Assembly: GCA_003488655.1 (NCBI GenBank)
Contig: DNKW01000041.1
Span: forward strand, 4,631 to 10,168
DNA from: Candidatus Altimarinota bacterium
GTDB lineage: Bacteria > Patescibacteriota > Gracilibacteria > BD1-5 > UBA2023
Length of the DNA stretch: 5,538 nt
Reading direction: 5' to 3'
Shown: one piece after another, positions 1 to 5,538 of the stretch
How the letters are laid out: the number at the start of each line of letters is the position of its first letter
Position numbering within the stretch: the first letter of the stretch is position 1
Translations under genes and position numbers: made by a program
Notes under the pieces: model-generated
What the model was told of the DNA's origin: nothing
Databases searched by the model: none
The model's input: the letters and a program-made list of their open reading frames with translations, nothing else

Positions 1-185
1 TTTCCGTGATCTACATGGGCGATAATGGCTATATTTCTGTATTGCATAAAAAAAGAAAAATTATAAATATGATAAAGCTCCGTACCAAAAAAGGAACCGA
101 AAAATCGGTTGTACTTAAAAAGTTGTCCGTAGTATATAGAAAAATGAGAAAAAGCAAAAAGATTTTAACTCTTTTGGTCTTCTAG
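1..185 (+). CDS. C-terminal end of an unidentified protein (5' truncated by window edge)
   Basis: The frame starting at base 3 is open for 60 codons and ends in TAG at 183-185. It is the only frame of the six that stays open across this stretch. The residues are rich in Lys and Arg, with a short hydrophobic end (ILTLLVF). The visible start, SVIYMGDNGYISVLHKK, has the look of a beta-propeller blade of the PQQ/WD type (compare the common pattern VYxGxxDGxLYALD), but this is a weak resemblance over about 20 residues and no function is assigned. There is no TGA in this piece. The gene converges on the long minus-strand gene, and the two TAG stops share the CTAG at 182-185. A 60-codon open frame with only two stop codons in use is not strong proof by itself; the neat stop-to-stop junction is the main extra support. 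Confidence 0.5.
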   Translation, partial: SVIYMGDNGYISVLHKKRKIINMIKLRTKKGTEKSVVLKKLSVVYRKMRKSKKILTLLVF

Positions 186-2221
186 TTTTCTCAAATAATA
201 AGTTTTATTATATCTTCATTTGAGACAATCGAGCACGTTCCGGTTTTGCTCGCACGAAGTTTTTCAAATTCTGGAAAATTTTTGGAAAGTGCAGAGAAAA
301 CGGTCTCGGAAATAAAGGCGTTAGATAGCACGGGAGACATATTTTTTCCATCAAAGACGCTACGAGCGAAGGGGATGCGCAAGTCTGCTTTTTTAAAAGA
401 TGTCTGAAAAAATAAATCCAACCACACTTTCACTTTTCAGATTTCTTGAGCAGCGACGTCCTCGCAGGTCTCATTATAAGAATGGGTATTGTTTCCTTGA
501 TGATCATCGTTTGCATAGGCGATATTGGTTCTTCTGCCGATCTCCTCTTTTGTTTTTGATACAAACTCTTTAAGGATGCTTACATCGGAACAAAGTATAC
601 TGGATTGAAACCCCCCATAAATACGCGAATCACTCACTCCTCCGAGGATTTTTGAGAAGAAAAATGTCCCCTCCATAATATTCGTATTTTGCAGGCTATT
701 GGGGTAAATAACGGACTTATTTGCGGCACCATCCAAAAAAATAGAATTGTCGGCGCCTCAAATAAATTCCGCCTTTCTGAGAGTGTCTCCATAAAATCTT
801 CTTTTACTCAATGAACCATTCATACATATCGCCTTATGGAGAGAGTCTTGTTGACTGAGATAGACTCTTCATTGGCGATCAATATTTACTGTATGAGAAA
901 AACAAGAGGGTCAGAAAAACAATCATTCCGCAAGGCTATTCCCCTCCCAGGTAGCATTCTCACCGATTTTTTTATCGGTATCCGCTATAAATACAGAAGC
1001 ATAACCGGCATCTTTAAAATGAGCATTTTGAAGACCAGAAAGGACAAATGTCCTACTAAATCCTTGGTCAAAATGGGCCTTTTCCAGCCCACGAAATACA
1101 AATGCTCCGTTGAAACTATTTTTCGATCGGGCACCATAAAGTACAGTATCGTCTTTTTGAGTCGGATGCGCCGATCCGACTATTAGGCTTGATCCTGAGT
1201 CGAGCCAATGAGAGTGTCTTCCGCCGGTTGTAACTTCTCCACGAAAAAATGAATTTTTTTCAATGAAAGAATATCAAAGTGCCCCCGGAGTGGATTCCTT
1301 CGAAAATCACGGAATGAATCTATCTATATCGTCTGGATGATGGCAAGAATAAGAGGTGAGCGGTCTTTTTAAAACTCGTCCGTAAGCACAGGAATTCTCT
1401 ATCCAGGAATATGCTCCGGCATTGTCGTGGAAGGCAACAGAGAGTCTTTCTTTATTTCTGGAATACCAATTTATCTCTTCTTTTGCGTTGAAGGTACTGC
1501 GAAAGTGTCAGAATCGTCCGGCTTTATGGTGAAAGTGTAAATCGGACACGCCGATATCACCCTCGATTCTTGAAAACCAGAGCTGTGAGTTCATGATTTC
1601 TTTTCCTCGGAAAACGGTGGCTGCATTTTTTGGAGTAATATGTAAACCAAAGCCAGAAAAAGCACTTCATTCCGGTCAAAGTCTTACAAATTCCGGACGC
1701 GGATTACCCGCCAACTCCGAGATACTGTATATGAGCGTCCCGATAAAGCCTCTTGCCGAGTTGTCTCATGAAATGGCACAGAGTGCTCCGTTGATATTGC
1801 TATACATTTTGATAAGCACGCTCAGTGCTTTTTTTTGATCCTCTTGTTTGAGGGATTGGTAGCGAGAAAGAAGGGAGAAATAAAATGCATCGAATCGTTC
1901 TATGCGCGCCTTTATGCCGCTTTTCTCATTCTGTACAGTCACCTTGTTTGTGTCGGTGATAAATTCCAAAAAAAAGTAAAGCGCTGCCCCTATTTCTGTT
2001 GGATGAGAAAAAAGCGTCGTGAAAAAATGATCGGAGATATGGGTCGCGTGAAAATCCATTCTTTCAAAAAAATTCTCGCGGTCATTCTGTATTTTCGAAA
2101 GATTTTCCGTGAATTTCGGTGATTCCACGAATGTATGGTAGTTTTCGATAAATCAGCGTTTCCCTCCTTGGGTAATAACGGAATTTACATTGTGTAGAGT
2201 CTTTATCTGTACCTTCTCCAT
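182..2221 (-). CDS. Large hypothetical protein, 679 aa, with 18-residue solenoid-like repeats; 13 TGA-Gly codons
   Basis: I do not recognise this protein. Read with TGA as Gly, the minus frame is open without any TAA or TAG from 2449 to a TAG at 184-182. The ATG at 2221 is chosen because GAGGGAG lies 5 bases upstream. TGA codons fall at residues 23, 152, 182, 185, 238, 305, 316, 433, 437, 451, 488, 595 and 677, about a quarter of all Gly. Residues about 25-150 look mostly helical and are rich in Phe, Lys and Glu. From about 320 to 530 there are imperfect repeats: LEKAHFDQGFSRTFVLSG (379-396), LQNAHFKDAGYASVFIAD (397-414) and LRKAEFIGGADNSIFLDG (481-498), with matching starts at 320 (IEKNSF) and 471 (LSKRRF). 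Evenly spaced Phe, Gly and Ser suggest stacked beta-solenoid coils. From the chosen start there is no signal peptide. An in-frame extension up to a TTG at 2422 would add a hydrophobic stretch, but it would begin inside the ahpC terminator. Catalytic motifs are not evident. A repeat-based binding or surface protein is possible, but that is a guess. Confidence 0.8.
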
Positions 2222-2226
2222 CTTTT

Positions 2227-2233
2227 CTCCCTC
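2227..2233 (-). promoter_or_regulatory. Shine-Dalgarno site deciding the start of the 679-aa gene
   Basis: On the minus strand GAGGGAG lies 5 bases before the ATG at 2221. It is the clearest ribosome binding site in the window. It favours this ATG over the in-frame upstream ATG that begins MFRKLHTL and over a TTG at 2422. Confidence 0.65.
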
Positions 2234-2254
2234 GTCTGATTGATTCTCCGAATC

Positions 2255-2277
2255 AGCCCTTTTTATAAAAAGAGGCT
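2255..2277. repeat. Small inverted repeat in the leader of the 679-aa gene
   Basis: The plus strand reads AGCCC, then TTTTTATAAAAA, then GAGGCT. It can fold as four outer pairs (AGCC/GGCT), a one-base bulge and about six inner pairs with almost no loop. A second short hairpin, TGATTC-TCC-GAATCA at 2241-2255, lies beside it and shares one base. Both sit between the ahpC terminator and the start of the 679-aa gene, so they could act in its 5' leader. Neither is followed by a convincing T run. Confidence 0.3.
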
Positions 2278-2396
2278 GGGTTATGAGAGTATGGAGCTTA
2301 CGAAACATATAAATCTCATGAATACTAAACTGGCTTTCAGTATACCTCACTTGTACGAGAAAAGCAATAATTTGGAACAGGACTTTTGTTATAAAG

Positions 2397-2436
2397 AAGA
2401 AAAGCCCGAATCGCGTAGGCAATTCAGGCTTTTCTT
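2397..2436 (-). terminator. Rho-independent-type terminator behind ahpC
   Basis: A perfect 10-bp stem pairs 2397-2406 (AAGAAAAGCC) with 2427-2436 (GGCTTTTCTT). It continues after one C/A mismatch with GAAT/ATTC and closes on a 10-base loop at 2412-2421. On the minus strand it starts 13 bases after the ahpC TAA and is followed by a T-rich stretch (TTCTTTATAAC). The arms are A/T-rich at their base, so it could also act on the plus strand, but no plus-strand gene ends just before it. Confidence 0.75.
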
Positions 2437-2449
2437 TCTGTTTGGCTTT

Positions 2450-3067
2450 TTACTGTAATGCCTCGTATACTTCTCCGGAAATCTTCATAGACGGTGTGAG
2501 GGTTTTTGCTCCGATTGCCCACTTCGCGGGACAGGCGGTTCCGGGGTGCTCTCGCATAAACTGGAGCGCTTCAATCTTTCGGATAAGCTCAGCACTATTG
2601 CGTCCGAGCGGACCGGAAGTCACTTCGATGGCGCGGACGATTCCATCAGGATCGATGACGAAGGTTCCACGACCTGCGAGCCCGCTTGAGAAATCGAGGA
2701 TATTATATATGGAAGCCACTTCCCCGTTATGATCGGAGAGCATGGTATAAGGAAATCATTCCATAAGCTTCTCGTGCTTCACCCATGCTCTGTGAGAGAA
2801 GTGTGTATCGGTCGAAGCCGCAAGAATAGTAACCCCGAGTTCGTCAAAACGTTTTCTCATATCCGCCATATCCTTGAGTTCCGTAGGACAGACAAAGGTA
2901 AAATCAGCGGGATAAAAAAAGAGAACCACCCATTCATCAGAAAGAGATTCGAGAGAAACGCGGACCTCATCGTCTTTTAGAGGATTGTATGCCGGAAGGT
3001 CGAAACTAGGTGCCGGTTCGTCGATTTTCACGAACATACAATCTTCAAAATCATTTGAGTGTGACAT
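2450..3067 (-). CDS. ahpC: Alkyl hydroperoxide reductase C (AhpC-type 2-Cys peroxiredoxin), TGA=Gly
   Basis: This is a cytoplasmic thiol peroxidase that reduces hydrogen peroxide and organic hydroperoxides. The protein has 205 residues against about 187 in E. coli AhpC; the excess is largely at the N-terminus. The peroxidatic site is the PxxxTxxC motif in YPADFTFVCPTEL (P53, T57, C60), and R133 in GRGTFVIDPDG is the matching active-site Arg. The resolving Cys is C179 in HPGTACPAKW. The stretch AIEVTSGPLGRNSAELIRKI and the ending TPSMKISGEV follow the AhpC pattern closely, so a typical dimeric 2-Cys enzyme is expected. A single TGA (2758-2756, residue 104) interrupts the frame between HEKLME and FPYTMLSD, exactly inside the conserved fold, so it must be read through. 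The first ATG is taken as the start; it has no clear Shine-Dalgarno site, and M11 (MFVKIDEPAP) is a plausible alternative. The reductase partner (AhpF or thioredoxin) is not in the window. A terminator follows at 2397-2436. Confidence 0.95.
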
Positions 3068-3128
3068 AGGTAGGAAAAGTGAAAAAATAGAAACTTCAGT
3101 TATCTTCGCGGATATATTTTTACTTCTC

Positions 3129-3177
3129 GTTCATATAAAGCCGTGGAAATCCTCGGATATACCAAGGCCATATGAAC
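3129..3177. repeat. Nested inverted repeat in the ahpC / ABC-ATPase divergent region
   Basis: A perfect 8-bp inverted pair, GTTCATAT (3129-3136) and ATATGAAC (3170-3177), encloses a second near-perfect one, CCTCGG (3151-3156) and CCAAGG (3162-3167), with a 5-base loop and one mismatch. It lies 62-110 bases upstream of the ahpC start. It could be an operator or a structured 5' leader of ahpC. No function can be read from the sequence. Confidence 0.4.
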
Positions 3178-3234
3178 ATCGAAATAAATATATATCCACT
3201 CCGATTCGGTAAAACAGGAATGTATAATAATATG

Positions 3235-3259
3235 ATTTCTTACAATTTTTGCAAGAAAT
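3235..3259. promoter_or_regulatory. Inverted repeat, possible operator upstream of the ABC-ATPase promoter
   Basis: ATTTCTT (3235-3241) and AAGAAAT (3253-3259) form a perfect 7-bp inverted repeat. After one A/C mismatch, CAA and TTG pair around a 3-base centre. It ends at the proposed -35 region of the plus-strand operon, a common position for a repressor or activator site. The role is inferred from position and symmetry only. Confidence 0.35.
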
Positions 3260-3287
3260 TTTGAAAAACGGGATATTTTTCTATAAT
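3259..3287 (+). promoter_or_regulatory. Predicted sigma-70-type promoter of the ABC-ATPase operon
   Basis: A perfect TATAAT lies at 3282-3287, 33 bases before the ATG at 3321. Upstream, TTTTGA (3259-3264) gives a 17-base spacer and TTGAAA (3261-3266) a 15-base spacer; neither -35 is ideal. Another TATAAT at 3223-3228 lacks a credible -35. In the rest of the 253-base divergent region I found no clear promoter for ahpC. Confidence 0.45.
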
Positions 3288-3320
3288 GAGAAAAATATTT
3301 TCTAGGAAACTATCTATTTT

Positions 3321-4070
3321 ATGAGCAATATAGAAACAAAAAACCCGGCAGTTTGTATAGAAAATCTCGATAAATACCTTGATGGGAATCGGGTGCTTTT
3401 CGGCATCAATCTCTCGATTGCTGCCGGTGAGGTATTCGGGTTTCTCGGGCCGAACGGAGCAGGAAAGACCACTACCATGAAGGCAATCCTCGGGCTTATT
3501 CGCCCAGACGAGGGAGTTATAAGTATTTTCGGTGATTCGACACTCTCCAATGAAACCAAGGAAAAAATCGGATTTATGCCCGAGAATACCTATCTCTACA
3601 AATACCTGACCGGACGCGAATTCCTCCGTTTCAACGGAAAGTTTTTCCCTATTCCGGAAATTGAATTGGAGGCAAGAATCGAGGAAATCCTCCACAAGGT
3701 GGGGCTCGATACTGCAGGAGACAAACTTCTGGCGAAGTATTCGAAGGGGATGCTTCAGCGCATCGGTCTTGGACAGGCGATTATTAATAATCCTTCTGTA
3801 GTGTTTCTCGATGAACCGATGAGCGGGCTCGATCCCATCGGACGCAAGATGGTCAAGGATTTGATTCTTGATCTCAAAAACAAAGGAACGACCGTGTTTT
3901 TCAATACTCATATACTCTCCGATGTGGAATCTATCTGCGATTCCTTCGCCATTATTCATCAAGGACACCTCGTGGCAAATGATTCCGTAAAAAATCTCGA
4001 TAAACCGCTCGAAGAGTACTTCATCGAGAAGATTCACGAGAATACGGAAGGAAAGTTGGAGGTACGATAG
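3321..4070 (+). CDS. ABC transporter ATP-binding protein, ABC-2 (drug/polysaccharide export) type
   Basis: This is the nucleotide-binding subunit that would power an ABC exporter at the inner face of the membrane. All motifs are present in its 249 residues: Walker A GPNGAGKTT (43-51), a Q-loop region of the form IGFMPE (83-88) in which Pro-Glu stands where many families have Gln, the signature in the degenerate form YSKGMLQR (140-147), Walker B with catalytic Glu PSVVFLDEP (158-166, E165), D-loop GLD (169-171) and switch His H197 in FNTHILSD. The KGM-type signature and MPE Q-loop are usual for the CcmA/ABC-2 subfamily. No permease lies next to it: the gene 28 bases downstream is a nuclease-fold protein, so the membrane partner must be elsewhere or outside the window. 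All 23 or so Gly codons are GGN and none is TGA, unlike the neighbours. It ends in TAG. Ribosome binding is weak: AGGA lies about 13 bases upstream. Confidence 0.95.
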   Translation: MSNIETKNPAVCIENLDKYLDGNRVLFGINLSIAAGEVFGFLGPNGAGKTTTMKAILGLIRPDEGVISIFGDSTLSNETKEKIGFMPENTYLYKYLTGREFLRFNGKFFPIPEIELEARIEEILHKVGLDTAGDKLLAKYSKGMLQRIGLGQAIINNPSVVFLDEPMSGLDPIGRKMVKDLILDLKNKGTTVFFNTHILSDVESICDSFAIIHQGHLVANDSVKNLDKPLEEYFIEKIHENTEGKLEVR

Positions 4071-4098
4071 GCTTTATCAATAAAAAGAAGATTTCTCC

Positions 4099-4881
4099 AT
4101 GAATATGCAACAAATAATCGAGACGCCCAATCAGGAGAATGCTTTTTCAGAGCAAGAATTTGATGTGAAAAAGTGGTTACGAAAAAATCATCTCTATGTC
4201 GAAAATAAGGGGGAATCCCTTGCAATCAAGTGTCAATTATGATTTCATGCCAGCATGTGGGCTCATATCGGAAAATACAGCCAGGTAGGTTCCTGGATTG
4301 GGTATTATTACGAGGCGTGGGTTCGGTCGATTCTTGCCGAAAATTCGGAGATTAAAATCGTACGGAAGATTACGGCGATTCAGTGGAAAGTGGCAAAAAT
4401 TCTCGAGGAACAGGAGTCTAAAGATTTCCGGCAATGCCTTCCAGATTTGCTCGTGGAAAAAGAGGATGGGTCATTGGCATTTCTCGAAATCAAGGCGTTC
4501 GCACCGGGAAACGGCCCGGTTATTTATGAAGATGCATTTTCCGGATACGAGAAATACCAAGAGCTCGGCATACCCACTTACTATGTTTTTATAGGGCATC
4601 CAGCAGAGAACTCACAGTATCGTTTCAACAGGTCATGAACCGAAAAACGAAAGCTCTTCAAGGAGCTTGAAACCCCGAGGAACGTTTCGATAGTTCCCGT
4701 CCCCATCATCGAACGGCTTTATTATTCAGTATCGGCAAACAGGATCAATGATGGGAGAAAAAACCGTTATTTCAAACGGCTCAGGGAGCGGGTTATCTTG
4801 GAAGTATGCGAACAATACAAGATGTTTGCACCGGAAGATATTCGTATGATCGAAAAAGAAATGCAAAAGTGAATTAATTAA
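4099..4881 (+). CDS. PD-(D/E)XK nuclease-fold protein of unknown role, 260 aa, three TGA-Gly codons
   Basis: The protein carries the restriction-endonuclease-like core. An N-terminal helix GSWIGYYYEAWV contains E72. P115-D116 follows in CLPDLLVEKEDGSLAF, and E130-x-K132 in FLEIKAF; the PD and ExK pieces lie on predicted consecutive strands 13 residues apart. Next comes GYEKYQELGIPTYYVFIGHP, resembling the helix and strand that often follow the core (QxxxY-like). These residues would bind Mg2+ and cleave or bind nucleic acid. The C-terminal third is basic (KNRYFKRLRER) and may contact DNA or RNA. TGA codons at 4240, 4636 and 4870 (residues 48, 180, 258) must be read through: the first lies upstream of the core in the same frame, and the last is followed two codons later by TAA. 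ATG 4099 is taken as the start, with a weak GAAG 8 bases upstream; M3 is also possible. Spacing of 28 bases from the ATPase and 12 to the next gene suggests cotranscription. Restriction, repair, or a housekeeping role in this lineage cannot be told apart. Confidence 0.8.
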
Positions 4882-4893
4882 TTTCCTATTTTC

Positions 4894-5517
4894 ATGTTTC
4901 CAGAGAATAAAAAAATCGGTATCGACCTCGATGAAACAATCGCTTCTGTTTTTGAGGCAGTTTTCGAGTACACAAAAACGTTCCATCCTCATCTTTTGCA
5001 CCTAAAATTCAGTGATTTTACGCATCATGATTGGTGGAAAATAGATGCTTTGGGTTTCTCTAAAGAAGAGGCAATCGCATGCTGGAAGAAATTTGATGAG
5101 ATAAATCCACTGGACACTAAAATCTCTCCCGTTCCCTTGAGTCAGGAATGAATCCGTCTTTTGAAAGAGCACGGATATAAACTCCACGCCATTACCGGTC
5201 GATCCGAATCATCACGAAGACAGTCTACGGAAGCGTGGATTAATCGTCATTTTCCCGATGTCTTCGAGAGTCTGACATTTACAAATCATGTAAAAATGGA
5301 ATGAAAGATTCATAAATCGGAGGTCTGCAAACGCCTGTGAATAGAGCTTATGGTCGAGGATAACCTCGATTTTTCCTTGGAGCTTGCGGAGAATGGGATT
5401 AAAAGCTATGTTCTCGAACAACCATGGAACCGTAATAGAACGGAACGACATGAGAATATAAAAAGAGTGGCGAACTGGCAAGAAATTATAGATGATATCC
5501 AAAAAACACATGGCTAA
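4894..5517 (+). CDS. HAD-superfamily nucleotidase, NT5C/YqfW-like 5'(3')-deoxyribonucleotidase, three TGA-Gly codons
   Basis: This is a probable magnesium-dependent phosphatase that removes phosphate from (deoxy)nucleoside monophosphates, acting in the cytoplasm on nucleotide pools. The 207 residues show all four HAD motifs in order: motif I IGIDLDETIA (nucleophile D11, acid D13, T15), motif II ITGR (T101), motif III K141 in KIHKSEVCKRL, and motif IV VEDNLD (E155-D156). The region SDFTHHDWWKI after motif I resembles the small cap start of NT5C proteins, and the QPWNR near residue 180 also fits that family. TGA codons at 5149, 5302 and 5338 (residues 86, 137, 149) lie inside the fold. Residue 149, in CKRLGIELMVEDN, is a position where Gly is the family norm, a good argument for TGA=Gly. 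The gene starts 12 bases after the nuclease-fold gene and its TAA overlaps the start of the next gene by 8 bases, so the genes are probably cotranscribed. The exact substrate is inferred. Confidence 0.85.
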
Positions 5518-5538
5518 AATCCTCGTAGGACTCTCGGG
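5510..5538 (+). CDS. N-terminus of a PP-loop ATPase, possibly tRNA 2-thiouridylase MnmA (truncated by window edge)
   Basis: ATG at 5510 begins MAKILVGLSG and runs off the window. A beta-strand leading into GLSG or GMSG at residues 7-10 is the usual start of MnmA, whose PP-loop reads SGGVDS; GMP synthase and NAD synthetase have a similar loop further inside. The ten residues show only the first half of the loop. If MnmA, the enzyme would thiolate U34 of tRNA-Lys, -Glu and -Gln. The start overlaps the end of the HAD gene by 8 bases. No Shine-Dalgarno site is seen, so translation could be coupled. Confidence 0.5.

Noticed and set aside
836..1186. 116-codon plus-strand frame opposite the 679-aa gene
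   Set aside because: It lies wholly within the code-25 minus-strand gene, has no ribosome binding site, and its sequence shows no domain-like pattern. Similar plus-strand frames at 1593-1838, 1835-2122 and 2240-2458 are rejected for the same reason.
2255..2277. Second terminator between ahpC and the 679-aa gene
   Set aside because: The stem is mostly A/T, has a bulge and nearly no loop, and no T run follows. It is kept only as an inverted repeat.
2450..3067. ahpC as a pseudogene split by a stop
   Set aside because: The frame is intact on both sides of a single TGA, both catalytic Cys and the conserved Arg are present, and the same codon occurs inside several neighbouring genes.
3240..4037. 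265-codon open frame on the minus strand opposite the ABC ATPase
   Set aside because: The plus strand here encodes an ATPase with every catalytic motif. The antisense product has no recognisable motif and is a shadow of the plus-strand codon pattern.
182..5517. TGA as selenocysteine or as tryptophan
   Set aside because: Twenty TGAs in unrelated proteins are too many for selenocysteine, and the positions are not catalytic Cys sites. TGG is the Trp codon in all genes, and TGA falls at Gly-like positions.
1..5538. tRNA, rRNA, CRISPR array, insertion sequence or attachment site
   Set aside because: By eye I found no cloverleaf with a GTTCRANNC arm, no evenly spaced direct DNA repeats, no transposase motifs and no terminal inverted repeats. 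A covariance-model scan would be needed to exclude small RNAs.

Overview
The window reads coherently only if TGA is translated as glycine (genetic code 25) and only TAA and TAG are stops. Under that reading, what looks like a scatter of short ORFs becomes a compact set of full-length genes with 20 in-frame TGA codons. Every complete gene ends in TAA or TAG, and tryptophan is written TGG. Code 25 is known from Candidatus Absconditabacteria (SR1) and Gracilibacteria (BD1-5/GN02) of the Candidate Phyla Radiation, so the DNA most likely comes from one of these; the exact lineage cannot be decided here.

Layout. (1) 1-185, plus strand: the C-terminal end of a gene entering from the left. Its TAG shares two bases with the TAG of the converging gene. 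(2) 2221-182, minus strand: one 679-residue protein of unknown function with 13 TGA-Gly codons. It has a helical N-terminal part and a C-terminal half with 18-residue imperfect repeats that suggest a beta-solenoid. (3) 2222-2449: the leader of that gene, containing a hairpin terminator just behind ahpC. (4) 3067-2450, minus strand: AhpC-type 2-Cys peroxiredoxin with one TGA-Gly. (5) 3068-3320: a divergent intergenic region with inverted repeats and a good TATAAT box. (6) 3321-5538, plus strand: a tightly packed row, probably one operon. It holds an ABC-2-type ATPase, a PD-(D/E)XK nuclease-fold protein, a HAD-superfamily NT5C-like nucleotidase, and the first ten residues of a PP-loop enzyme, perhaps MnmA.

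Function. AhpC detoxifies peroxides. The plus-strand row mixes a transport ATPase without a permease in view, a putative nuclease, a nucleotidase and a possible tRNA-modifying enzyme. No shared pathway is evident, and short spacing alone may reflect genome compaction. The least explained items are the 679-residue repeat protein and the nuclease-fold protein. I see no rRNA, tRNA, CRISPR array or insertion sequence.
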